A stretch of 64,000 bases of DNA, taken from Verrucomicrobiota bacterium (GTDB lineage Bacteria; Verrucomicrobiota; Verrucomicrobiia; Opitutales; Opitutaceae). The position numbers and the translations under genes were made by a program. The notes under the pieces are model-generated. The model saw only the letters and a program-made list of their open reading frames with translations, made no database searches and was not told the origin of the DNA. Below are positions 41,051 to 50,327 of the stretch, in pieces; the stretch's first letter is position 1, and the number at the start of each line of letters is the position of its first letter. The stretch lies in assembly GCA_016222805.1 (NCBI GenBank), contig JACRQG010000011.1:439191-503190 (forward strand). The letters are read 5' to 3'.

Positions 41051-41185
41051 TTCAGAGGGGTGCCCGCAGGGCGGGGTGTGTAGCCTCGGACAAGGAAAGC
41101 ACCCCTCACCGGTGAGCGAGTGGAGGCCTATATCAGTGCACGTTGCGCGCCGACTGCTGCCCAGCGCGCCGGGGAGACCATCTTC

Positions 41186-41213
41186 GCCCGGCCGGGCTCA
41201 CCGAGCCAGGCTA
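41186..41213. repeat. Hairpin repeat, family B
   Basis: Palindromic unit CCGGGCTCACCGAGCCAGGC followed by TACAGG, between two converging genes and 23 bases past the stop of the DUF885 gene. Same pattern as 13516-13536. Confidence 0.65.
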
Positions 41214-41236
41214 CAGGGTTCGCCGCGGCCTGTCTC

Positions 41237-43054
41237 TCACTGCGCCGGGGCGAGGAACTTCCAGGTGCTGCGAAAATCTCGCGGCAAGAGGGTGCCGGTC
41301 AGGTTGGCACGCACCAGTTCGATGGGCATCGGGCCTCCCATCAGGATGCGATCATGGAAGACCTTTTCCGGCATCCGGCCCGAGGTGACCAACTCCGTGT
41401 ACAAGGCCCGCAACTGGATCGCTCCGAGCATGTAGGCGGCCTGGTAGAGCGGGGAGTAGCTGCCGTTGAGGGAGCGGCGGACTTCGCCGGTGGCGGTGTG
41501 GCGATCGTGGCCGACCCGCTCCACCAGAAAGTCGATGCACTGCTGCGGCGTCCAGCGGCCGAGGTGAAAGTTGAGGGAAAAGAGGATCCGCGCGCAGCGA
41601 TGGGTCCGCCAGAAGAGCATGCCGGCACGATTTTCGGGAGATTGCGCGAAGCCGAGATCCCAGAGGCGGAATTCCCACCAGAGCGCCCAGCCTTCGATCC
41701 AGAAGGGGGTGGTGAACAGCTGCCGATGCGGATGATGGCGCGCCTCGTACCATTGCTGCAGGTGGTGTCCCGGGATCAGCTCGTGGTGGACCGTCGCCCG
41801 GCAGAAGTGACGGTTATTGGCGCGCAGGCTGTCGAGCTTGGCCGCGTGCTCCATCGTGTCGGTGGGAAACGCCACCTGGATGTTTTCTCCGCCGAGAAAG
41901 AAGGGCGCGACCTTCTGGCGCTCCGGTGACAGCATCGACATCCGGAAGGTGTCAATGGCGTGCGGCGGCACGGTGAGCAGATCCCGCGACGTGACGAAGT
42001 CGATCGCCTCGTACGCGAGCTGGGCGATGAGTGCGGGCTGCTCTCCCGGGGCGACATGGTCCTGCTTGATCCGTTCGAGGGCGGCACGCCAGTCGTCGCC
42101 GAGCCCGAGATCGCGGGCGGCCCGTTTCCATTCGGCTTCGCACCACGCCAGCTCGCGTTCCCCCGCTGCAATCAACTCTTCGGGCGAGTACGGAACCATC
42201 TCGCGCTCGAGGTCGACCCGCAGGCCGGCGACCCCGATTGGCTCGCCCACGATGGGCTCGTCGTCGCCGTCTTTCACGCCGGCGGCCTTTTCCCGCAGGA
42301 AACGGGCGTAGTCGGTCAGGGCCCGTGACGCGGCGCGGTAGGGTTCCCGCATCCACCACGCGAACTGCGGGTCGTAGGCATCGTAGTACTCGAACCAGTT
42401 CTTGAGCGAGGCCAGGAGCTCCCCGATGCGGTGGGCGGCGCGCAGGGCCAGGCCGGGAGGCGGCAGCTGGGCGCCCGGCGTCTCGGCCGCGGCCCGGAGG
42501 CGCTTGGTATCACGGACGACGTCAGCCAGGATGCCTGCGGCGACCGGAGGCACCACGGGGACAAAGGCGCGGCGATCCTCCTGCAGGGCCGCGATCTTTT
42601 CGGCGAATGGAAGGAGCGGGAGCAGTTCCCGCTGGCGGGCATCGCTTCGCTCGAGAAGTGCCAGTTCGTGGCGCAGATGGTTCCGCAGCAGCAGCCAGTC
42701 CAGGCGCGCTCCCGCCGCGAGGGCGTCGAAAGCCACCGCCTCCAGGCGGGTGAGCCAGGCACCGTGGAAGGCACGCAGGCGGGCGAGTTGCAGAGGGGAA
42801 TCGGCACCGGCATGGTACCGGCGGAGGGCGTCGCGATCGGCGACATACCGTTCGACGACGAGGCGCAGGTCGCCGGCCCCGGGCACAAGCAGGGTGGAAA
42901 GATCCGGCACATAGGCCTCCGCCGCCCGCGCGGCCGGGACGGGTTGTCCGGCACGGAAGTCCGCGGCCGGGGTCGAGGCGGCTTCCAGCAGGGACGGGAG
43001 GAGCGCCAGGACGACGAACGAAGGGCGGAGGCGGGCGGGACTCGCGGGGAGCAT
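41237..43054 (-). CDS. DUF885 family secreted metallopeptidase-like protein
   Basis: 605 aa with signal 'LRPSFVVLALLPSLLEAAS'. The DUF885 core includes 'YSPEELIAAGERELAWCEAEWKRAARDLG' and the zinc motif 'ATVHHELIPGHHLQQWYEAR' (HExxPGHH-type), then 'FWIEGWALWWEFRLWDLGF', in which the downstream Glu completes a gluzincin-like site. Members are uncharacterised or act as carboxypeptidase-like enzymes; a peptidase role on secreted peptides is inferred. The ATG at 43054 is chosen since it begins the signal. It is divergent from sulfatase 6, with 100 bases between the starts where both promoters must lie. Confidence 0.88.
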   Translation of the reverse strand: MLPASPARLRPSFVVLALLPSLLEAASTPAADFRAGQPVPAARAAEAYVPDLSTLLVPGAGDLRLVVERYVADRDALRRYHAGADSPLQLARLRAFHGAWLTRLEAVAFDALAAGARLDWLLLRNHLRHELALLERSDARQRELLPLLPFAEKIAALQEDRRAFVPVVPPVAAGILADVVRDTKRLRAAAETPGAQLPPPGLALRAAHRIGELLASLKNWFEYYDAYDPQFAWWMREPYRAASRALTDYARFLREKAAGVKDGDDEPIVGEPIGVAGLRVDLEREMVPYSPEELIAAGERELAWCEAEWKRAARDLGLGDDWRAALERIKQDHVAPGEQPALIAQLAYEAIDFVTSRDLLTVPPHAIDTFRMSMLSPERQKVAPFFLGGENIQVAFPTDTMEHAAKLDSLRANNRHFCRATVHHELIPGHHLQQWYEARHHPHRQLFTTPFWIEGWALWWEFRLWDLGFAQSPENRAGMLFWRTHRCARILFSLNFHLGRWTPQQCIDFLVERVGHDRHTATGEVRRSLNGSYSPLYQAAYMLGAIQLRALYTELVTSGRMPEKVFHDRILMGGPMPIELVRANLTGTLLPRDFRSTWKFLAPAQ

Positions 43055-43154
43055 GGCGGCGTGGGGCGTCAGCACGAGTAACGGGGCGCGCGGCTGCAAT
43101 CCCGAAGTGCAGCGGAGGATTTCCAACCGGGTCCGGATGTCCCAAGCTGCGGGC

Positions 43155-44987
43155 ATGCCCCTCCATGCTCGGAACTTCCTCCTGCTGGCCAGCGTGCTTT
43201 TTCCCGCTGTCGAGGTCGCGGCGGCGCCGCCGCGCGAGGCGCCCAACGTGATCGTGCTGATCACGGACGATCAAGGCTATGGCGACCTCTCCGGCCACGG
43301 GAACCCGCTGGTGCGGACGCCGCACCTTGATCGACTCCATGCCGAGAGCGTGCGCTTCACGGACTTTCACGCCGCCCCGATGTGCACGCCGACGCGCGGG
43401 CAGCTGATGACGGGGGTGGATGCCCTGCGCAACGGGGCGATGAACGTGAGCAGCGGGCGCACCCTCCTGCGCCGGGAGTTTCCCACCGTGGCCGAGCTCC
43501 TGCGGACGGCGGGATATGCGACCGGGTTGTTCGGGAAGTGGCATCTCGGGGACAACCATCCGTTCCGACCCGAAGATCGCGGCTTCGATCAGGCGTTGTG
43601 GTTTCCGTCGTCGCACATCGGCTCGGTGCCGGATCACTGGAACAACGACTACCAGGACGACATGTACCGGGAGAACGGGAGTCGAAAGCGCTTCCAGGGC
43701 TACACCACCGACGTCTTTTTCGGCGAGGCGATGCGATGGATGCAGGCCCGGAAGAACGCAGGTCGCCCGTTCTTCTGCTATCTGGCGACCGCCGCGCCGC
43801 ACGGACCGCACCATGTCGCCCCTTCCTACCGGGAGGCCGTGCGGAGCCGGCTCGAGGCAGTGGCGGGGAAGCTGCCGCGGATCGAGCCCGGCGTGCGCGA
43901 AAACCTCGTGCGCTTCCTGGGGATGATCGAACAGATCGACGAGAACGTGGGCCGGCTCGAAGACTTCCTGCGACGGGAAGGACTGAGGGAGAATACCGTG
44001 CTGATTTACCTTACCGACAATGGCAGCACGATGGGCTTCCGCTATTTCAATGCCGGGATGAAGGGGGCGAAGGTGTCGTTGTGGGAAGGCGGCCACCGCG
44101 TGCCGTTGTTTGTGCGCTGGCCGGCCGGCAAGCTCGGGGAACCCCGGGACGTCACGACGCTGGCGCAGGTGCAGGATCTGGCCCCGACGCTCGTGGAACT
44201 GAGTGGGGCGGACGCCGTGGCGCGATTCGACGGCCGAAGCCTCGTGCCGCTCCTGCGCGGGGAGACCGTCGGCTGGCCCGACCGTAAACTCGTGATCAAC
44301 TACAGCCGAATGCCGCAGTCGACGAACGCGGCCGGTCCTGACAGCCAGTCGGTTCCTCGCAAGGACGGGGCGGCGGTGCTCTGGCGGCACTGGCGATGGC
44401 TGGAGAATCGAAGCCTCTACGACCTCGCCACGGATCCCCTGCAGGAGCGCGACGTGGCCACGGAGCACCCGGCGGTGGTCGCGGAACTGCGGGCGCATCT
44501 CGATCGCTGGTGGGACGGCGTGCAGGCGCGCGTGAATGAACCGCAGGCGGTGATCATCGGCAGTGACGCGGAGAATCCGGTGCAGCTGACGGCCTGCGAA
44601 TGGTGGGATGTCTTCGTCGACCAGCAGGCACAGATCCGCCGCGGCGTGCCCCGCAACGGAGTCTGGCACCTGGAAGTGGCACGCGCCGGAAGGTACGCGT
44701 TCGAGCTGCGGCGCTGGCCGCGCGAGGCGGACGCACCGCTTGCCGGCGGGCTGGCGGCGGCGAAGCACGACTTCGGCGAGTTCCCCGCAGGCACCGCGCT
44801 GCCGATTGCGGCGGCCGAGATTCGGGCCGGTGCTCACTCCGATCGGCGAAAGGTGGAGGTTGGGGAGCACGAGGTGACCTTTGCGGTCCAGCTGCCGGCC
44901 GGGCGCACGACCCTGCAGACCTGGTTCCGCGACGCCGCGGGACGCGATCTTTGCGGCGCCTATTATGTCTACGTCACCCGCCAATAG
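43155..44987 (+). CDS. Sulfatase 6 (S1 family, CTPTR) with C-terminal extension
   Basis: 610-aa type I sulfatase: signal 'LHARNFLLLASVLFPAVEVAAA', 'VLITDDQGYGDLSGHGNPLV' (Asp38-Asp39), C77-T-P-T-R, 'GLFGKWHLGDNHPFRP', 'LATAAPHGPHH', 'YLTDNGSTMGFRYFNAGMKG'. After the usual C-terminal subdomain ('LYDLATDPLQERDVA') a beta-rich region of about 130 residues ends 'TLQTWFRDAAGRDLCGAYYVYV', similar to an appended sandwich seen in arylsulfatase-like proteins. ATG 43155 starts the signal peptide. It is followed after 137 bases by the Asp-box gene on the same strand. Confidence 0.92.
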   Translation: MPLHARNFLLLASVLFPAVEVAAAPPREAPNVIVLITDDQGYGDLSGHGNPLVRTPHLDRLHAESVRFTDFHAAPMCTPTRGQLMTGVDALRNGAMNVSSGRTLLRREFPTVAELLRTAGYATGLFGKWHLGDNHPFRPEDRGFDQALWFPSSHIGSVPDHWNNDYQDDMYRENGSRKRFQGYTTDVFFGEAMRWMQARKNAGRPFFCYLATAAPHGPHHVAPSYREAVRSRLEAVAGKLPRIEPGVRENLVRFLGMIEQIDENVGRLEDFLRREGLRENTVLIYLTDNGSTMGFRYFNAGMKGAKVSLWEGGHRVPLFVRWPAGKLGEPRDVTTLAQVQDLAPTLVELSGADAVARFDGRSLVPLLRGETVGWPDRKLVINYSRMPQSTNAAGPDSQSVPRKDGAAVLWRHWRWLENRSLYDLATDPLQERDVATEHPAVVAELRAHLDRWWDGVQARVNEPQAVIIGSDAENPVQLTACEWWDVFVDQQAQIRRGVPRNGVWHLEVARAGRYAFELRRWPREADAPLAGGLAAAKHDFGEFPAGTALPIAAAEIRAGAHSDRRKVEVGEHEVTFAVQLPAGRTTLQTWFRDAAGRDLCGAYYVYVTRQ

Positions 44988-45124
44988 GGCGTCTTCGCTC
45001 TGGCCGTAACCGACCTGGCGCCAAAAGCGAAAGCGCGGACGCGCCAGGAAGACGTTGTCGCTTGTCCGGCCGCCGACTCGGCGCGGAGCTTGTGGTGCGC
45101 GCAGGGAACCGCTTCGCTTTCCAC

Positions 45125-46438
45125 ATGCCCCTGTTGCCCCTCCATCGTATGACGCTGACTGCCGCCGTGGCGGCCTGGCTTGGTGTTCTATCCGGTCTCC
45201 CGCTCGGCGCGCAGCCGGCTGGTGCCCAGAAGCGCGACGTGGCTCCGGCGTCCGTGCGCAACCTCCGGACCAAACTCAACCCGGCCTACACCATCCCCAC
45301 GGTCGACATCAGTGGGGAGCGGCAGCGGCAGGTCATCGTTGATCGAGAGCCGGGGCAGTACCTGGGCCACCCGACGACAGTCCTCCTCGAGGACGGCCGC
45401 ACGATGTTGATAGTCTATCCCAAGGGGCACGGGCGGGGAGCGATCGTCTACCAACGGAGCACGGACGGCGGGCTGACGTGGAGTGGCCGGCTGGCGACGC
45501 CCGCCTCGTGGGCCACTTCCCTCGAGGTGCCGACGCTGCACCGCGTCGTCGACGCGGCGGGCCGCAAGCGCATCGTGATGTTCAGCGGACTGTACCCGAT
45601 CCGCATGGCGGTGACCGAGGACGATGGCGCGACGTGGAGCGAATTGAAGCCGATCGGGGATTTCGGCGGAGTGGTGACCATGTCGACGATGATCGAACTG
45701 CGCCCGGGGCCCGGGCACTATCTGGCGATCTTCCACGACGACGGGCGGTTCATTCGCGGCGGCCGGGAGGAGAAGTACTATTTCAAGAGCCCGCATAGCG
45801 ACTACATCGGGACGGCGGCCAAACCCTGGCGCTTCTTCGTTTATACGACCCAGTCGCGCGATGGCGGGCTGACATGGAGCACGCCTGCGCCCATCGCGAT
45901 GCTGCCAGATGCCAGCCTGTGCGAGCCCTGTGCAATCCGTTCGCCCGACGGCCGGCAGATCGCGGTGCTCTTCCGGGAGAATTCGCGGCGGTACAATTCG
46001 TTTGTGATCTTCTCCTCGGACGAGGGCCTGTCCTGGAGCGAGCCGCGCGAACTGCCCGCCGCCCTGACCGGGGATCGCCACGCGGCCCGATATTCGCGCG
46101 ATGGCCGGCTGTTCATCAGTTTCCGCGATACCACGCACGTGAGTCCGACGAAGGGTGACTGGGTGGGCTGGGTGGGCACCTACGACGACATCGTGCAGGG
46201 CAGGGAAGGGCAGTACCGCGTGCGGATTCTGCACAACACCAAGGGCTCGGACTGCGCCTACCCCGGCGTGGAGCTGCTGCCGGACGACACCATCGTCACG
46301 ACCACGTACGGACACTGGCAGAGCGGGGAAATGCCCTACATTGTGAGTGTGCGCTTCCGCCTGGCGGATCTCGACGCAAAGCTGCCCTCCAGCAAGGCGC
46401 CGGCGGATTCAACGCCCTCTCCCAAGAAACCGCGATGA
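45125..46438 (+). CDS. Asp-box (BNR) beta-propeller protein, sialidase-fold
   Basis: 437-aa secreted protein (signal 'RMTLTAAVAAWLGVLSGLPLGAQ'). Four Asp-box motifs S-x-D-x-G-x-T-W are visible: 'RSTDGGLTWSG', 'TEDDGATWSE', 'SRDGGLTWST' and 'SSDEGLSWSE', which define a six-bladed sialidase-type propeller. The usual sialidase Arg triad and 'FRIP' motif are not obvious ('YLGHPTTVLLEDG' takes that place), so true sialidase activity is doubtful. Propellers of this kind include rhamnosidase and lyase families acting on rhamnose-glucuronate linkages, which would fit the locus (inference). It is translationally coupled to the next gene by ATGA. Confidence 0.8.
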   Translation: MPLLPLHRMTLTAAVAAWLGVLSGLPLGAQPAGAQKRDVAPASVRNLRTKLNPAYTIPTVDISGERQRQVIVDREPGQYLGHPTTVLLEDGRTMLIVYPKGHGRGAIVYQRSTDGGLTWSGRLATPASWATSLEVPTLHRVVDAAGRKRIVMFSGLYPIRMAVTEDDGATWSELKPIGDFGGVVTMSTMIELRPGPGHYLAIFHDDGRFIRGGREEKYYFKSPHSDYIGTAAKPWRFFVYTTQSRDGGLTWSTPAPIAMLPDASLCEPCAIRSPDGRQIAVLFRENSRRYNSFVIFSSDEGLSWSEPRELPAALTGDRHAARYSRDGRLFISFRDTTHVSPTKGDWVGWVGTYDDIVQGREGQYRVRILHNTKGSDCAYPGVELLPDDTIVTTTYGHWQSGEMPYIVSVRFRLADLDAKLPSSKAPADSTPSPKKPR

Positions 46439-48180
46439 AGCTCCGGGCCTGGTGGGTGATTCTGCTGGCGGCGGTCCCGGCCGGAGCCGCGGACCGCGCC
46501 CCGGAACCGGAGACACTGCAGTTCAAGACGCGGGCCCTGGAGGCCCTCGTCGCGGCGGTGCCCGGCATCCTGCGAACGTATCATCCCGAGACCGGGCGGT
46601 TCGGGAGGAAACCCTTCGTGGTGGGGGATCAGAATCACGTGTTCCCGCTGGCGGTCGCCTACGCCACCCCCGGGTCGAAGAACCGTTACCATCGGGATCC
46701 GGCCCTGCTGGCGGTGATCATGGCAGCCGGGGATGCCCTCATCGAGGTCCAGGATCCGCAGGGACGATGGCGGTTCGACAAGAAGGACGGCAGCTACTGG
46801 GGGCAGACCTACATGCCGTGGACCTATTCGCGGTGGATCCGCGCGTTCGAGCTGATTCGCCAGGACATGCCGGCGGATCGCCGGATTCGCTGGGAGCGCG
46901 GACTCGCGAAGGGCTTCGCCGGGATCAGCGGCAGTGGTCTCAAGACGGTGCACAACATCCCGGCCCACCATGCGATGGCGCTGGACCTGGCCGGGCGGGT
47001 CCTCGGACGACCGGAGTGGCGGCAGCAGGCGGCCGCCTTCATGCACCGGGTGGTGGCGGCGCAAAAGGAAGGCGGCTACTGGAGTGAGAATGCCGGACCG
47101 GTCGTGCGCTACGGTTACGTCTATGTGGACGCCCTCGGTGTCTACTACGCGGCCACGGGCGACGCCCAAGTGTTGCCGGCGTTGCGGCGCGCGGCGGAAT
47201 TCCATCGGCGTTTCACGTATCCGGATGGCAGCGACGTTGAGACCATCGACGAACGCAACCCGTACCATGCCGGAATGGGCGAAGGCGCGGGCAATGTGGG
47301 TTTCACCTTCACGCCGGAAGGGCGTTCCTACCTGGCTGCGCAGTGGTCGCGCGGGGGCGGGACGCTGAAGCCCGATGCGGCGGCATCCTTCCTGCAATAC
47401 GGCGTGGAGGGCGCCGTGGCGACGACGGCGGACGAAGGGGTGTTCGCGCTCGTCGAGGGCGGCGAAGCGCGTGCAGCGACGCTGCGACGCGGAGCCTGGT
47501 TTGGGGTGCTTTCCGCGTATACGGCGGAGATTCCGGAGAGCCGTTGGATCCAGGATCGACAGAATTTCGTGAGCTTGTGGCGGCAGGGACCGGGGCTGCT
47601 CGCCGGGGGCGGCAACACCAAACTCCAGCCGGGATGGAGTACGTTCACCTTGGGCGCGATGGAGGGACTGCGCCACCGCGCCGGCGACGAGAATCCGGCC
47701 TTTCGGCCGGAGGGAGGGTTGCGCCATGTCCCGCAGGCGGCGACCTTGCGAGCGGAGGAGGCGCCGTCGCTGGTCCTCCGCTACGGGCCGGCGGTGGCCA
47801 CGGTGCGGCTGCGTCTGGTGGATGACCGGCGGGCCGAAATCGAGTATGCCGTGAAGGCGGCCGACCTGCGTCCGGTGTTCGCGCACCTTCCGTTGCTGCC
47901 CGCCCTGGGGGCGGGCTTGCAAACGGCCGGCGGGTTTCACGGAGAATTGGGCCGCGAGGCGCTGGCCCTGGACGCCGCCAGGGTGGGGAGTTGGGTGGAG
48001 TTTCGCGGCGTCCGCTACCAGGTCCCGGCTGGCACGACGCTCCACTGGCCGGTGCTGCCGCACAACCCGTACCGAAAGGACGGACGCGCGGAACCGGAGG
48101 AGGGCCGGGTCGAACTGCGAATCCCGGTGGAGCCCGACCGCGGGCCGGTGACAGTGGTGGTCGAAGCGCGGCCGGAGTAG
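46435..48180 (+). CDS. Secreted (alpha/alpha)-toroid-like protein, unknown, possible lyase
   Basis: 581 aa with signal 'MKLRAWWVILLAAVPAGAA'. The first 350 residues are helical with motifs 'FVVGDQNHVFPLAVAYATPG', 'SYWGQTYMPWTYSRWIRAFEL', 'VHNIPAHHAMALDLAGRVLG' and 'YGYVYVDALGVYYAATGD'; the last 200 are strand-rich. This layout (toroid plus sandwich) is that of heparinase/alginate-lyase-like polysaccharide lyases, and the Asn/His/Tyr residues in these motifs would suit such a site. I do not recognise a named family. The ATGA overlap with the Asp-box gene points to a two-gene functional unit. Confidence 0.7.
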   Translation: MKLRAWWVILLAAVPAGAADRAPEPETLQFKTRALEALVAAVPGILRTYHPETGRFGRKPFVVGDQNHVFPLAVAYATPGSKNRYHRDPALLAVIMAAGDALIEVQDPQGRWRFDKKDGSYWGQTYMPWTYSRWIRAFELIRQDMPADRRIRWERGLAKGFAGISGSGLKTVHNIPAHHAMALDLAGRVLGRPEWRQQAAAFMHRVVAAQKEGGYWSENAGPVVRYGYVYVDALGVYYAATGDAQVLPALRRAAEFHRRFTYPDGSDVETIDERNPYHAGMGEGAGNVGFTFTPEGRSYLAAQWSRGGGTLKPDAAASFLQYGVEGAVATTADEGVFALVEGGEARAATLRRGAWFGVLSAYTAEIPESRWIQDRQNFVSLWRQGPGLLAGGGNTKLQPGWSTFTLGAMEGLRHRAGDENPAFRPEGGLRHVPQAATLRAEEAPSLVLRYGPAVATVRLRLVDDRRAEIEYAVKAADLRPVFAHLPLLPALGAGLQTAGGFHGELGREALALDAARVGSWVEFRGVRYQVPAGTTLHWPVLPHNPYRKDGRAEPEEGRVELRIPVEPDRGPVTVVVEARPE

Positions 48181-48248
48181 GCAGACACGGTCGGTGCGCC
48201 GCCAAGCTCGCTATCGACAGAGGCGACGATCCCGCGGATGGTATTAGT

Positions 48249-48806
48249 GTGAAAAGACCGGTCCTCGCGTTTTCGGCGATGCTCGCCGTCCTCCTGCTGC
48301 TGGGCGGGTTGCTGGCCGGGCGGATGACGGAGCGGGAAAACGCGGATGGAGGGCGGGCCCGCTGGCAGAAGGAAGCCGAAAGATGGCGGCGGCGGGCCAA
48401 CGAGACCTTGGAGCAGCGGGTCACTCCCGCGACGGGAGCGGTCCTGGCCGAACTGTCGGCCGACGCGCAGCGTCTCCTGCGCGAGATGCCGCCGCGGGGC
48501 AATCCCTCCGAATTGCGCTTCACGCTTTCCCGGGTCGACGCCCTGGCTGAGAAGGTCCGGCACGTGAACTGGGAGGACGTGATCGCCTGGGAGCGGGACA
48601 TCCAGGCCGTCACGGACGCCCTGCGCCGCGCCATGGGAGATGCGAAGAACTGGGACGAGGAACGGACCATCGCGGTGCGCACGGCCGAGATGCGCTTCGG
48701 GGAATTGCGGTCGGGACGTCCCTGGTGCGCGGATCCGGAACCCGAAGAGGAACTACAGCGGACCATCGCCCTGGCCAAGTCGATGGTGCCATCCAAGGGA
48801 CGTTGA
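48249..48806 (+). CDS. Small membrane-anchored coiled protein, unknown
   Basis: 185 aa from a GTG start. One N-terminal membrane helix ('VLAFSAMLAVLLLLGGLLAGRM') is followed by a charged, helix-rich region with heptad-like spacing ('RARWQKEAERWRRRANETLEQR'). No cysteine pair, catalytic motif or known family is visible. It lies 68 bases after the possible lyase gene, same strand. Start choice is uncertain: GTG 48249 places the helix right at the N-terminus, as expected for a signal anchor. It could serve the operon or be an unrelated inner-membrane protein. Confidence 0.6.
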   Translation: MKRPVLAFSAMLAVLLLLGGLLAGRMTERENADGGRARWQKEAERWRRRANETLEQRVTPATGAVLAELSADAQRLLREMPPRGNPSELRFTLSRVDALAEKVRHVNWEDVIAWERDIQAVTDALRRAMGDAKNWDEERTIAVRTAEMRFGELRSGRPWCADPEPEEELQRTIALAKSMVPSKGR

Positions 48807-49089
48807 GGCCCGGTTCCGGGCGGGACTCAGGTGGCCGGCGCGTTTGCGGAGTCGTCGCCGATCCGGACGGCGCCTTGCGTTCAAGGCACCGAGGACGGAG
48901 GAAGGAGAAACGCGACCGCGCGAGCAGGCGTCCCGCGATCGGAGCATGGGTTCGCTGCAGTGGTTTTCGGTCGGGTGGCTATCCCATCCGGGAGCGGCAC
49001 GGCACGATCACCGGCCTTGCACTCCTGCGGGTCGCGCGCGATGCATTTCCGGTCCGGCGTTGATCGGTGCCGGGCGATGCTTCCGCGCG

Positions 49090-50268
49090 ATGGAAAATCT
49101 CCCTTCCCTCCCTGTGGTTTCGAGGACCCGACAGTCGGCTGAGGTGCTTCGGGGCAGCCGCCGTGACTTCATCCGGCGCGTGTCCGGCGTGACTGTCGGA
49201 GGCCTGGCTGGTGCGCGCCTCAGGGCGATGGAGGCCGCGGAGCCGGCGGCGCGCCACCGAGCCATCGCCCTGGCGGCCTTCGATCGCCACCGGGCGCTGC
49301 ATCCGCTCGAACACTACACCGGGATCCTGTCGCTGCACGCGCTGGCGCGGCTGGCGGTGGCGGAGCGGCAGGAGCAGTTGCTGGAGCGGGCGCGGGAGTC
49401 TCTCCGGCCGTTTGTACGCGGCGAGCGGAAGTTCGCCGGGAACTTCTCCAACTACCAGATTGGGGGCAATGGCACGGCCCTGCTGCTCTGGCAGGGGCAC
49501 CTGCCGGAGGCGGCCGAGGCGGTGCGGCGCGAAGGCCGCCGACTGCTGGAGGAGGCGCCCCGATCCCGCGACGGCATTTTCACGCGTCCGGACAAGCGAG
49601 GGACGGACGCCGTCTTCATCGATGCGGCTTTTGCGGTCTGCCCGTTTCTCGCCTTTGCGGGGCGGGCCCTGGGGGAACCGGCGTTTCTTCAGGAGGCGGT
49701 GCAGCAGGTTCACCTTCTGTGGCCGATCCTGCGTAATCCGACCCACGGTCTTCTGCATCAGGCTCGGGGCTTTTCCCGAGCGGAGAAGGTGACGGAGGAC
49801 CACTGGAGCCGGGGAAATGGATGGGGATTGCTGGCTGTGACGGAGCTGTGCGAAGCGCTGCCCGGGGGCGACCCGCGGCGGTCCATCCTGATCGGCGTGG
49901 CCCGCGGGTTGCTCGAAGCCTGCCTGCGGTTTCAGGACGCCGCCGGACTCTGGCACCAGGAGATCACGCGTCCCGACTCCTATGTGGAGACTTCCGGGAG
50001 CGGATTGATCCTCTATGCACTGGGCGTGGGCCTCGCGCGCGGCTGGATGCCGGCCCGGTACCGTCCGGCGTTTGATCGCGGAATCGCCGGGTATCAGCGT
50101 TACGTGGCCGCCGACGGCTCCGTGGACAACACCTGTCGCGGCTGCCTGAGCCCCGGGGCGGGCACCATCGCCGACTACATGGCGCAGCCCGCCGCCCGGA
50201 ATGATCCCCATGCCTTTGGCCCGGCGATCCTGGCCTTCGGCATCGCTGCCCAATTGGCACGCGGTTGA
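49090..50268 (+). CDS. GH105-like unsaturated uronyl hydrolase
   Basis: 392 aa. A twin-arginine-type signal 'GSRRDFIRRVSGVTVGGLAGARL' precedes an (alpha/alpha)6 barrel with GH105 features: 'DAVFIDAAFAVCPFLAFAGRAL', 'LHQARGFSRAEKVTEDHWSRGNGWGLLAVTELCEAL' (the 'W.RGNGW' signature) and 'YVETSGSGLILYALGVGLARGW' (the 'ETS.SA'-type motif). GH105 enzymes remove the 4,5-unsaturated uronic acid left by polysaccharide lyases, so a lyase should act upstream of it. ATG 49090 begins before the Tat motif. The 283-base gap before it contains no gene or clear repeat. Confidence 0.88.
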   Translation: MENLPSLPVVSRTRQSAEVLRGSRRDFIRRVSGVTVGGLAGARLRAMEAAEPAARHRAIALAAFDRHRALHPLEHYTGILSLHALARLAVAERQEQLLERARESLRPFVRGERKFAGNFSNYQIGGNGTALLLWQGHLPEAAEAVRREGRRLLEEAPRSRDGIFTRPDKRGTDAVFIDAAFAVCPFLAFAGRALGEPAFLQEAVQQVHLLWPILRNPTHGLLHQARGFSRAEKVTEDHWSRGNGWGLLAVTELCEALPGGDPRRSILIGVARGLLEACLRFQDAAGLWHQEITRPDSYVETSGSGLILYALGVGLARGWMPARYRPAFDRGIAGYQRYVAADGSVDNTCRGCLSPGAGTIADYMAQPAARNDPHAFGPAILAFGIAAQLARG

Positions 50269-50327
50269 CGCAAGTCGGCCCAGCGCCAGTCAGCAGCCAG
50301 ATCCCCACGCGACCACATTAGGGCTGG

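Larger units (their letters stand above)
40791..41236. other. 446-base repeat-containing gap
   Basis: No gene seen. It holds the inverted third copy of the MITE-like element (40901-41050), its outer flanks (ACACACCCCTCTCCAGAGGGG near 40841 and the inverted AGAGGGG...GGGGTGTGT near 41053-41080) and a family B hairpin (41186-41213). Both neighbouring genes converge here. Confidence 0.7.

Noticed and set aside
45125-46438. Calling the Asp-box protein a sialidase
   Set aside because: Asp boxes show the fold only; the FRIP motif and arginine triad are not evident and nothing in the context suggests sialic acid.
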